Origin: Fasciolopsis buskii
Lineage: Eukaryota > Platyhelminthes > Trematoda > Plagiorchiida > Fasciolidae
Length of the DNA stretch: 64,000 nucleotides
Reading direction: 5' to 3'
Assembly: GCA_008360955.1 (NCBI GenBank)
Contig: LUCM01004968.1
Span: 344,275 to 408,274, forward strand
The notes beneath the pieces are model-generated. The model had not been told where the DNA came from and ran no database searches. It saw only the letters and a list, made by a program, of their open reading frames with translations. This document shows, in pieces, positions 45,311 through 57,500 of this stretch (within the stretch, counting starts at the first letter, position 1; every line of letters begins with the position of its first letter). Position numbers and translations under genes: made by a program.

Positions 45311-46529
45311 AAATTGGTGTTCTATGTCAGATTGGGCTATAAATCGTGGATTATACTTCAATAAATTGGTGAAGTATATAATGCCAACTGTGAGTCCTCG
45401 TTTAACCGGTCAAAACGGTCCTGAAGATTTACAGTAGGGCCGAAGTCATTGCCTGTTGCTTGAGGTCGAGTTCATCCGAAAAAAACAATGGATCAATGGT
45501 GAACTATATCATCCCTGGAGCGACCTACTCTGCTGAATGTGCCTGGTAGGCGTGTAAATGAGAAGTTCTATGCTGCTTTGGAGGCAACAGAATCTGAATT
45601 CCGCGAAATCCGGAATACTACGAATCGCAGATCTCTATGTGTAATCTATAAAGTTTCTTTTTGGAGATCTGGAAAAGACATACCTTGAAATTATATTGTA
45701 AATCGTCAGGCAATTCCATCTCCGCACCGGCTTCGTCCGTTGTCAATAGTATTACCGAGAATAGCTTAGAGCCACCTAATACAAGACCTTACTAGTTAGT
45801 TAAAGATATCGTATTCACGGCGTGGACGGGTAGATATCTGATCCTGAATAGTTGTTATTGATTTAAGTGGTTTCCCAAGTCATCGTCTGATTGGTCAGCA
45901 TTATTTGTTAGGGTCCAATTGTGTCTGCTTAAAATTATCTTGTCTCGGTGCTGGGCCGCTATTCCTCGTTGACCGTTCCCTTGACCTTTGAATAGTCACT
46001 CTTCTGTCCGGTGATTCAATCGAAGCTCAATACTTTCCTGCTGATGTTTTATTTTGCCGAGACAAGAAATAATAAATTCACAACGAACGACTGCTATCTT
46101 TCATTTCATGATTTGTCCTCGTGTAGAAGTTATTCGGCATTGTGTCCAACTATTCGGAAATCCCATCCAATTGGCTTACTCAGCACATGTTCACATTAGG
46201 TCGGACACGTAATTCATCTTGCATGAGCACGATGGTTTTTGCGTAGTATAAGGTGCATTAACTATCTGTGCATTAGTCGAAATATGCAAGCAGACTTGCT
46301 TACCAGATTGTATAAAACGGATTGGCATTTATTTTTCTTGATCCAGATGTCCGGAAATAGTTATTTCGTTTTTTGTCATGTGATTTAGGGGGAATGGGAC
46401 TGCTCTAGGTATCCAGTGTAGATGAATCAGCCGTTCACAATATATGCTCCTTTGAATAGTACTTGTCACGAATGATCGTTGGCTTTGAGACGGTAAATGT
46501 CCTCAGTATTCGGCTTGCAATATATATGA

Positions 46530-46552
46530 ATATATATATATATATATATATA
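46530..46552. repeat. (TA)n microsatellite
   Basis: About eleven TA units in intergenic DNA. Confidence 0.9.
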
Positions 46553-47377
46553 ACATCGGCACCAACGCAACGTGCAAATGAAACTTCACAGAAGGCGGAC
46601 AGACAAGAGGGACGAAGTAAGATTTATACTATTTCAAGTTTAAATTCAGGGAAAATAATTTTGGAATGGGAAACTATAAATTGAAAATGAGGAACCATAA
46701 GTTTAGTTCGAGAACAATGGAATGCACCGAATCTTGCCTGTCTGTGATGCATGCCACTGGTCAACTGATCGTATAAATCATCATCCATGACTGGTCACCT
46801 GTGTTCTTACACGCCTTGTGAATAGAACCAGGATAGACTCTAGTTATGCATTTGCGCGCTAGTGGACAGATTATGTCTACCCTGATTCTTTTCAACGAGT
46901 CTGAGAATAAAGATAACCAATCAGGAGTGATGACCAATGTAAGCTGTTGGCCAATAAAGCAAGTGAGATTTCTGTCAGCCTTTTTTCCTCAAATTTAATT
47001 AATGATTTCTCCCTTTCATTCTATAGTCCCTCAATTCGATCTTGCTTTCTCTGAATTCATTCATGTAATAATATAAGACCAGTAAAAATATCTTTGTCGT
47101 CATCGCGAAATGGTCACTTTAAGAAGCAATACATCTCTAACAGGCTATTGAAATTCAGAACTTGAAGTACCTGCTCGTTCCGTTGTCGAAGTACGAAAAA
47201 AATGAAGACGAGGAATCTCCGTCGGGGAATGCTTCATGAAAGAAAAAAATCAAGAAAGAAAAGAAAGTTAACAGATTCACATACGTCTCATATATAGACT
47301 GTTTTGAATATTGTTTTATCACTGGAAGGAGTGTTGGTAACCGTTTTTTACTACAGTGACTTCTTCAAAATCAATCC

Positions 47378-47625
47378 TCACAATAATTTAGAACACGACT
47401 GAGAACTCGCAGTTTGCCCACCAGATAGACTAGTAGTCGCACCCGGAACTAGAGGTGTCTCAACAAACTCAAGTTCAACACGGGGATTTTGCATACGTCG
47501 ATATCTTTGTTTGGTCGTTTGGAAGTTATTGCCAGGAAACTGTGATACCATTGATTGTTCGCTTAATGGAGAAAACCCATACGCTTTTTGGGTCAAATAA
47601 ATGACGAATGACTACTACTATCGTT
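47378..47625 (-). CDS. Unassigned minus-strand open frame, possible alternative last exon
   Basis: A minus frame preceded by tag (acceptor-like, but with a poor pyrimidine tract) reads in phase 0 to TAA at 47378-47380. It contains NPRVELEFVETPLVPGATTS and looks more protein-like than its surroundings. Its phase would accept the donor at 50773, making it a possible alternative to the 48441-48280 exon. The splice site is weak and no family is recognised. Confidence 0.2.
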
Positions 47626-47664
47626 AACATAGAATGAGTTGGAAGTTAAAAGCTCTAACTTTGA

Positions 47665-48084
47665 GTATACACTTTTCGAGCGGATGATGTGTTTGGAAAC
47701 CTGTTGAAGTGTGCGGTAACCATCGTTTTTAATCAATCATCTCGTTTGAAGTTAAAACCCCTTCCCGTTCTTGGGGATTCAACACGTGTGCCCTTGCAAG
47801 ACATAGTCAAACGATGTTTAGACATTCATTCGTGTCAAAACCCATTATACGATCGCCTTCAGTCTCTCAAACCTATTGCCCAATTATTCGGTCTTCATTG
47901 TGAGCAATGCCTTCCCATGACTTTGAACATGCTACGAAAATCAGACCACATCAAACCTTGCTCTCAAACAAGGGTTAGGGACAGTGATTCCAGTTTCGCT
48001 CTCAGATTTACAGTGGATCAGAATCTTGGCGCCTCATTCATTTATATGAGGCCGTTTGGATTATCGTTCTTACCCGGTTTCTGA
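47665..48084 (+). CDS. Unassigned plus-strand open frame
   Basis: About 139 codons are open from the stop at 47662 to TGA at 48082-48084, with no clear ATG at the start and no obvious splice sites. The peptide includes LPVLGDSTRVPLQDIVKRCL and CLPMTLNMLRKSD. It may be an exon, a pseudogene piece or chance. It lies just beyond the stop of the minus-strand gene and reads the other way. Confidence 0.2.
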   Translation, partial: VYTFRADDVFGNLLKCAVTIVFNQSSRLKLKPLPVLGDSTRVPLQDIVKRCLDIHSCQNPLYDRLQSLKPIAQLFGLHCEQCLPMTLNMLRKSDHIKPCSQTRVRDSDSSFALRFTVDQNLGASFIYMRPFGLSFLPGF

Positions 48085-48279
48085 ACATCAGACTACCACT
48101 GCATTTGCACTGAGGTTATCTAGTTCAATATTCACAGCATCTGCCACTTGAACAATACTGTCATTGCATCTAACAAAGTTACACTTCTTTCACGGTAATC
48201 AAAAAAGATCAATCACAACAATCTACGTACAAATTCATGTTGCATTTTAAAAATCCAAGGAAATTAATCAGTGTGATAA

Positions 48280-48441
48280 TTACAACCAATTATGCACGGT
48301 AAAACATTCACTCTCATCCACTCCAGTTAATGTGCTCGGAAGATTTTGACTCCAGTTGTACAGTTCTGCTTCATCATGCTCCGTCGTGTTTACGATTTCC
48401 AATCCCGGACTAGCCGCTTGTTCGAAGTTTGGAACGTACTC
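48280..48441 (-). CDS. Minus-strand gene, last exon
   Basis: The acceptor ttattgatgtgtttag precedes 48441, and the exon runs 54 codons in phase 0 to TAA at 48282-48280. It encodes EYVPNFEQAASPGLEIVN, TTEHDEAELYNWSQNLP and a short acidic end finishing HNWL. It is acidic, unlike exon 3. No clear AATAAA was found on the minus strand within the next few hundred bases. Confidence 0.7.
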   Translation of the reverse strand, partial: EYVPNFEQAASPGLEIVNTTEHDEAELYNWSQNLPSTLTGVDESECFTVHNWL

Positions 48442-48540
48442 CTAAACACATCAATAATCAGAAGCGAGACAGAACAAAAGAGGTGCTCAAAATTTTGCCG
48501 TGAAAATGAATAAAGCTATTTTTAAAAATGTCATTTGGTG

Positions 48541-48572
<32 letters not shown>

Positions 48573-51500
48573 GACTCGCTGTGGAACTATGTGAGAAAGA
48601 AAGACTACAAACTAATTTACTACAAACCAGAGTTTCAGGACGATCACCCGACAAACTGACGCACACTTAGTTTGTATGCAGTTTCTTGTGGGTATCGATC
48701 ATCGAAAGGTGTTTGCCTAATGGTGAATAAAAGACAAACAATATATTATTTTGAGCCGATTATAACTTAACTACAAACAACTTTAATTCACTGCATCACT
48801 TACACGCACAAAACAAGTTCATTTTGTGATTCTGCATTCTACGCTGTACTATTGTGCATAGTTCGTACTTCTTCATTTGCGTACTTATGAATATATTGTT
48901 TTGATTGCGAATCACTAACATAATTCACGAATATAGATATCACACTTACTTGCTAGTGATGTGCACCATCGACATAACTATGTTTGACTGAATGTCCTTC
49001 GGGATCCACCTTTCACAGGCAAATCCAAGATCATCCCGTCAACCTTATACTCGGGGAGCATCAGACTCCAGATTCGTTCCTGTTGGGCATCATCGGTGGT
49101 GAATATCCCCGTTGTATCTAAGATTTAAGCCAGGTTTGCCCAACTGGAAGGACAGTCAAGCCTGTTCAGATTTTGACCTCCACAAAAGCCAGTATTGCCC
49201 GACAGCTTCGAAAAGATACTACGGATGTTTCGTTAACTTTAACAGAACGCCTCCTACAGGGTCAGATGTTCTCCACAAGTTGATCAAATGTCCCCTAACT
49301 AGGCGTGATCCCCATTTGATTTGCTTATCACTGAAAACGAAAAGCGAACAAATTTAACTCGATAATTCCGAACGGAACCTGGTGGCAGGGTGCTGATAGA
49401 CATGCCCTCCAGTTAGGAAGACCCGGTACAAACCCTGGCTGGAGCAGTGCATAAGCACGATCAATGAGGTGTAGTGAGAACAAAACTCGCCGTGCACGAG
49501 TGTTCTGCATCTTCTTTGTGTCCATGCTTGCTGGTCGAAGCAGGGTCAATCCCGTAGAATTAAACGTGCGTAGTATACCCAAGTATACACAAAAGATGGC
49601 TTAGTCGATGATCAATCTCAGTTCCTTTTCCGAACTTCGATCGCACCATGTTAGAGAATTACCGGGTCTTGTTCGACCACCGACATGGGACAACGTTGTT
49701 CCCGATCAGTATGCCATGGATGATCGGCGGCTATTCTCCTACTGGGGAAGGTGAAATGGGACGAGGTGGTTCGGCTCAGAAAGAAACGGGCTATGGCGTT
49801 TCATCATGGTAAACTTGTATGCACACGTTTTCTACTTGCTGATACCTGCGAAATGGGCAATCGTTATTGCAGTGCACACGGCATGTTTGTCTCTCGCTTT
49901 GAGAATGAGAAGAAGTTAATCCAATTCCCTTTTAACCATACGAGAACATGGAACCGTACTTTGCAAGGTAACGAGGAAGTGAATGAAGTGTAATAGTCGA
50001 TGCCGATTTTCGCGTGTACCATAGGAACTGTTCTAGACGATCGTCTGGTTACTTGATCACTCACTACTGTTCTATGCAAACTAAACTGAAATGATATAGA
50101 CTAGTATTTATATATACGCATATATATATACGTATACAGAGCTTTCTGGACTATTTTGGAAGTTGGTGCCTTTTGCAGCTCAGCTTGTGAGTTTTGGCAG
50201 TTTTCTAGCGTCGAGATTGGCATTCAGATCGCAGACCTTTCATCACCAGCCGGGGCGACATCATCAGTGCTCAGGCAGTTACCTGCCTGCTCAGTTGCAT
50301 TTATAGTAGTCCTGTCTTAGATTTGACTTTGATCCAAGAGTAAGTCAATCTTGAAGGTTGCTATGGCTTCAACCCTGAACTAACGACTTTATTACTTTTT
50401 GTAATGTTGTGTATTTTAGTAATGCGGCTGGGGGACACCCTTTAACTGGAAATGGTGTTAGATACTTCGATCTTGGAATGGCTCCACTTGCTTCAGACTC
50501 CACAAATTTGGCATTAACCATTCCATTTAAATCTTGTGTTTTAGTGGATTGCACATTCGATCCCATTCAACGTGTCTATCGACGGAACTTATCGACAAGT
50601 GCCAACTTTTTTGTTTGGTCCACAACATAAACTATGTCCAAATTGAATGTATGTTCTTCCTGCTCCTCGTGATCCGTTCACAAGGACCATAATCGGTACA
50701 GTATGCTTTGTGCGAGCGGATTAAGCATACAGTTAGGAGACAACGACAACTGTCCCAAAATCACACGACTAACCTTATCGTCTGAAATCGTTCGATACGA
50801 CTGTTGACTAGTTGATGAAATGGATGTGTATAGGTAGCGCAATTGTTTTGCCCGATTCGCTCGTCTCCGCACGGTCCAGTCGACACGATCCGGCTGGCTT
50901 TGTTTCATGAATTTCTTGCCACTATCTCGTCCTGAGTTGGAGTTTCGTTCGCGTAACAAACTGAGTATTGTTCTGCACAAGAGATCGATTGAGCACGGTT
51001 GTGTGAAACATTCCAAATGTGTTCGTTCGCGTTGGTGATGCGTTCCAGGATGAGGATGATCGAAAAGTTTCGCTACCACTGTTGCCAAATCCATGGTTGG
51101 ACTGAATCGAACTAGATCTATTGTGGAGACAATTGAAAAAAATTAGGGAATATTGCGAGAAATGTCTTAAAAAACAACATAGAAATTTGGTCACCCAGTA
51201 TAGTCCACGTAAAAATAATCCGTGTTTCCTAGAACCTCGTTTGATGAATCAATTGACTGTTTCCGCTATATTTAGGAGGGAAACATGTACGTTCGTTTCG
51301 CTCGTCGATGTTGGACATCCTGATATGCAATCATATCATAAGCATATACTAAGGCAACTTAGTAATTAATTTAGTCCGATTTCATTCGAGATTTCCCAAC
51401 GGCTAGGCGCACTGTTCCTTGATGGATCTGTCACTGGGAGTGATTTGTTTGGCTCCGGTAGGCTGGACGACGGAGGTTGTGCCACTCTGTATTGGGTTAC

Positions 51501-54500
51501 TTTATGCTGTTCCATTCATCGTGTTACCACTATTAGTACACCAGTTATCGGAAGGAGAACACAAAGTTCTGAGATGGCACAATCTACTAAATCTTTTTCT
51601 TTTTGTTCGTCACTGTTATTTTGTGCGCTATTCCCAGTCAACGTTATATGTGGTTAGCCTAATTGCATCAGTTTGCATATAATCCTTGCATAGAATTCAC
51701 GACCAAATAAAATGTGACCATTTGCAGTGAGTATATACGATTATTTTCCAGATTTGTTGCTACCGCCATCCCACCCTTTAGTCGATCGAAAGTCGATGGA
51801 TGGGGCAGTTCTTTAGCCGATGCAAACACGTTTGCAGATCCTTCTCCCCGGATGCAACATACAGTGAGACGCGTAAACCTTTGAGACGTCAACTGACCAA
51901 GAGACTGAGAAATGACCGCGAGCCGCGGTGGATAGAGATAGCCAGGTAAATGGAAAAGATTGTGGCTACCGGTAGTAGTCACAAACATTACCGACTGATT
52001 AGGAATAATGGTCCACAGAAGCCGAGCGTAAGCGGAGTAGTCAAGAAATCCGACGGCTCACTGATTCAATCTCAGGTCTGTCGGCTGCAGCGTTGTACAA
52101 AACACTTTAGAAAGCGGTTTAGTTGGCCCACGGAGACAACAGACCTTGCCCCTCTGTCCACAAATGAATCAACACAGATGGATGCTAGTCCTTCATCTGG
52201 AATGGAAATGATCAGGGAGATAGGTGTTCTTAAAAGGCAAAAAGCGGCTGGACTAAATGAACTGTCGCCATCCTTCTTCAAAGACGGTAGCGAAGTATTA
52301 ACATCGGAATTAACAAATTTCCGGAGATCAGTTTGGACAAGAGAATAAACCCTTAGGGAATGGTGGGAATCGGTGACAAGAAAGTTGATAGACCCTCAAG
52401 CGAAAATCACAGAGGAATTGGTTTGGTGAGCATGGTGTCCAAACGCCCGCGAGTATTATCCTCCAGTGATTACCTGGTACTCGCGAAAGGAGCGTGCATA
52501 AGAACCAAGCCGGTTTTCGTCTCTGGTGTGGTTGTATTGTCCGAATTTTCACCTTGCGACAGATCATGGTCCTAAGGCCTATGATTTGTCTATTATGACT
52601 TGGAGAAGTCATTCGACTCAGTCGATCGTGCAGTATTTTGATGCTGGCTCGCACTGAATGGCCAGAGAAATACATTTCACCTATCCAATTTCTGTATGGT
52701 AACATACAAAGCCGAGGCCGTGCTCAAGGCGATGTTTCACTCGAATTCACCACTAGAAATGGTGTTCGTCAGGATTGCCACTTTGCATCTTCCCTTTTTA
52801 ACTTTGCCATTGAAATGGTTGTGCAAACAGCCTTATTCTCATTTGAGAATGGTGGCATTGATATTTGTCCAGACCGGAAGATGTATGGTTTGGAATATGC
52901 GGACGACGTTGTACAACTAAGTGAAAACTCAAGTAAGTTACAAGTTTTTCTCGACGGTCTGAAGGATAGTGGGTCCACGTTTAGTATAAAATTCTGTTTT
53001 ACTCGTGGATTGGTTCAAAGCCGGACCTCGTCCTCGTAAGGGTACAACTGGGTGAGGTGAACAGGTTTAGTTTCTTGAGTAGTTGTGTCTCTCCAGAGGG
53101 TGGTATATCATCTGAAGTGCCTTCACGCATACTGAAGGCCTGATTCGCATCGACTAATGTGAAAAATTCGATTATCGATCAAAGATCGAGCATACAGAGC
53201 ATCAGTATTGTTCTACGGCTCCGAAACATGGCCATTGAGGGCAGAAGATATGTGAAGACATTTAGTGTTTGAACACCGCTGTCTTTGTAGTACTAGCAGA
53301 ATATGGTGGGAGAATAGTGTGAGCAACTCCGAGGTCAGGCGTAAGGTACGCGGTCACAAGGTCCACTCTTCAGAACATGCACCAAATCCGAGTAGGTTAC
53401 GGTGAGTGAGATGTTTTGCGCATACTCATAGAATGGCTGCCTCGCTGTACGCTGTTCCTTGACGCAGGTAAAGGTTGAAGCTGGCCAAATTCAACTCACT
53501 AGTCTTCAATCGATCTTTCATTTCTGTTCGTCCTTTTTTGTTTGAGATGATATTGTGAGTTAGGAACCATAACCAGACCACGTTGGTGAAGGTTAATGGT
53601 TGTCTAGACTGAACTGGACTGATCTGGGAGCATCTAACAGATCAACTAAGGGCGAAGCTATCCGACATTTTTGAGTTTCGCTTGGAATGGAATCCTGCGT
53701 GGCAGTTGCTGCTGATTGCATGGGTACTTCGCTCCGTTCTTAGTAATTTCTGGAAATACTGGGCATTTTTCTGTGGCTACATCAACGTTGAAACCTCCAA
53801 ATGGAACGCGGCGAATATCGTCCCGAATCAGCTGTGCGGCGCGCAGTTTTCGAGTTAGCGTAATCACAAACTAGGCGAAAATAAAAGCGAACCCGGACTA
53901 ACTTATGATCTGAGTCCAAGGGCATGGTCTAGAATCATTAACTATCCTCGAATGATCTACGCCATCAATAACCGAAGGTTATGTATTCAATTTGAATCTA
54001 AGATTGTGAACGCAAATGAGCATTCCAGCTGGATCGATGTCGCAGTTTATGACAAAAGTTGGTGTTCGCCAGAAATGGTCTGTGGTCAGAACAAACTTGA
54101 GTGAGACGATCACCATTGTCGGTACGATCGGTTGAGACATAAAACCAGCCTCCGATGTGGCATGATGTCATTGCTAGGAGTAGCAAAATTTTGCGCCAAA
54201 ATCACCGGCAGCGATCACAACGTTTGTTGAGCGCAGAGTAAGTACTGGCAGAACTGACCTCAGGACAGCTTCAATAACTGGCGGCATACACATACGTCGA
54301 ACAGACTATGGCGCTTCAATTGAATGCTGTTGACACGTACAGAACCGTTCAACCTCACTACACATGAGCGACCGTTAACGGAAATCCAGCCTATCCATTC
54401 ACGCTTGACTCTTGCGCTCAGAGCGACCCCAGCGTCACCCTGACCACGAGCGTTCAAAGTCGAATCATATGACACGAGAAGAGTGAAATGAGAAAGGTTG

Positions 54501-57500
54501 TATCCGGGCTACAGAGAGTGACCACAGTAGCTGGATCCCGAATGCCCATTTCTGAAACACAGCATACATATATTTCAGAAGTTTCAAGTTCTGGTTAGGA
54601 CAGTCTGTTACCTTACCCGGCTTGGAGTGCGGACATTGAAGGTAGCTAAGTGAGGTGAACACTTAGGTTTAAGCAATGTATCCACCTTATTTCCTTCCCT
54701 TTCATCAATTCTACCACCAGATTAGTCTTTCGGACCGCAATTCTTCGTGTAATGTTGTGTGGTCCGTGTACTGGAAAAATGAAGGTTGGTACCATTTGGC
54801 GAGGGACACATTGCGGCAGCAGAATGGATTATTCTTGGGATTTCTAACTGGAGCCTTTGAGTCAAAATGTGATCCACAAGGCAGTGGGGCTTCACCGTCA
54901 CCCGCCCTGCTTAAGCCAATGGGCTATGCAGTCTCGAGGGACGATCAATGCAGTATAGAATTTATTGTTTTAGGAACCATGGAGGTTTGTGGACCGGTAC
55001 TGGTAGGCGTTTCAATCGCTAAACTGGTTAACAATTAGGCGTTCCCAACCAAAGCTTTCGGTTTCAACAAGAACCTGGTCCCAAGACAGCGGACAGTGGC
55101 TGAGTGGAAGCCCATCTAATTGAATCGGTCTTTCTTCAACTCACTTCTAACTAAGATGGCAGCTTAAATCAACCTTAACGTGGAGCATCAAGAGGTCACT
55201 TTATCAAGTCTCTACCCATAAACTCACCGGGTATGTTTGAATCTTGCGGGTGCTGAGAAAGTCGACCTATATGCAATCCCGGTGAGACACAACACGGCAC
55301 ATTGGGCAGACGAATTTATTGCTGCCGTTCTTTAAGTATTGCTAACACGTTGCAAAGAAAGTTCAAGCTAAACATAAATACATCGAAAATTGACATGGTC
55401 CATTTTTTAAACTAGTACACGTAATTTGTTGTGCAACTTTCTCAACTAGTACTGAAGGCAAACCAGAGATATTAGCAATAATTGTACCCAAAATTATGTC
55501 GGTAAACGGGCTCCTCGAAACACTTATCGATAGAGTCTGACCTAAAATTAAACAAAAAACAGATAGCTAGTATATATATATATATATATTTATCGGGGTA
55601 CGGGTCAAGTGCCATGAAAATCCTGACTAGGGAGGAGAACAACGAAAGAAGAAAAGAAGAATAGAAGGAATGCGCAGAGTTCACGACACATGCCAGCTCC
55701 TCCAGTCTCATCTCTGAATCATCGACTGTCTGTCGGGACTCGTGGTTCGCCAGTGGGTTGGATAGACCTCGGTTACTCAAACCGAAGCAGAGAGTTGATC
55801 TAAGGGGGCATTGCTTCGAGCCTTCGATCAAGGAGTCTAACCTATATGACAACACGACAACTTGCTGGTTTTGTAACAAACTGGGAACCGGTAACTGTTT
55901 GTTGAGCTTGTAAAACCTTGCCGGGCACACAGTACACTCTTGCTGCAGATGCCGATCAGCATAGCGCTGAACGTTTGTATGCTGTCTCTCATAGACTGAC
56001 TACTAATTATCTATGGAAAGCGCCGTGCGTTGGCCTTTATCTTCACGCTTTAGTAGGAATATTTCGGCCTCGAAGTCTCCCCGCGTAGGTTTGTCCATAC
56101 CATAGTTTATTTCGGATGAAAGGTGAGTTGGAAGCATTTCGAGTAGAATTTTGGACTAGTAGGTAACTCTGGGAGTGAAACATCCCCCAACACACCGTAT
56201 CGTTCGAAGCCACGATAAACACATACCCGTATATACGTATGACGTTCGACAGTTTCTTCCTTACCCAGTTTACAGTTTCATGCCATAGATGATTTTCTTT
56301 TACAAATGCTTACTTTGACCATCCAGGAAGCGCCAGTAATTTTGTCTTCCGCCGAATTTAGCTGGCATCTCATCACACACTCGATATGTCTGAAATGGTA
56401 TTTATTGAAAGAAGTGAAGAATTCTGTTAAAACATGAACCCAATAGTAAGTCCCAATCATTTGAAAATCCATTTGTATGACTGAATTTCCTTAGCGGAGC
56501 AAAATGGCACACCACACCGACAAACTTGAGCACCAATTGAGTTTATAGTTTATCTTGTATGGTAGTTCTTCAGAACATTTCATTTCTAATCAACTGGCTC
56601 GAGTCCCACCAAATGAGCGTAATGGTATTTCACTTACTCATCCTGGTTGGAACCGACGAAACTGAGAAGGGTCATTCCCATCTATGTAGCGGAACAATTG
56701 GTCTGGGCAATTTGACTTTGATGGTCCTAAACTGATTGAGTCCATCGGTGTCACCTAGAGGCTATATTGCAGGCTAGTTCACTAGCCATACCATAAGGAT
56801 AAACTGATTTTGATTGGTGTCACACTGCAGCTATGTGATAAATGGCTCAAGGGTCAACTACTGAAAGCCAAGTTGTTCGTCAGATAAAATGCGTTAAATG
56901 TTTCGAAAGGCCTTCGAAATATTGGATCCTTGACGTTTCCTGGAAAATGTGAAGTAAACTGTTACAAATGACAAATCCATTTAGGAATCCCACGATGATT
57001 TGTAATAGGTTTTTTGTTAATCAAACAGGGCTAAGTTTCGGAAAAAGGACACAAATTCCAAAAGTGTGCGATTTTTCAGCAGAATTTTCTCACACGAATG
57101 GATGGACAAAATTCCCCTGGAAGTAAACAACCGGTTTCGTGGTTATTGACACGCATCAGGTATATGCACCGGTACATTACTGTCCAAACAACCTCATACT
57201 TGAACACATTTATGAAAGTTAGTCTCATCTGACCGAGAATCACCGTGATTTTAAAGTAGGCTAGTCCATTGATGGTTCTAATTATTCGAATGAGACTCTA
57301 GTAAGAAACTAATGAATGAGTTCACAAGTATGGGTAGGAGTGCACAGGGGTGGGGGAACTGACAAGCGGCAATAACCGCGAAACTGGTCATGTACTACCG
57401 GGAAATTTTATTCATCCATCCATATGCAAAACGTACTATTGACAATAAAACAACACACTTGTTAGACAGTCGAAAATCCCCTTAAAAATACTCCACCAAC

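Larger units (their letters stand above)
40210..48279. other. Intergenic region between the two convergent genes
   Basis: Eight kilobases between the 3' ends of the two genes. It holds simple repeats (40297-40324, 41519-41552, 42205-42225, 46530-46552), an RTE fragment (42620-42980), one hammerhead-bearing repeat (45180-45310) and two unassigned open frames (47378-48084). No other gene could be supported. Confidence 0.6.
51118..56313. other. Second intron of the minus-strand gene
   Basis: This 5.2-kb intron is mostly retroelement debris: a plus-strand RTE copy (51860-53460), a minus-strand RTE copy (53650-54660) and a repeat-like stretch with a (TA)n tract (55570-55930). Confidence 0.55.

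Noticed and set aside
53658..53867. Minus-strand frame that looks like a gene exon
   Set aside because: It follows directly on the RTE endonuclease frames and fits the linker between endonuclease and RT, so it was assigned to the retroelement.
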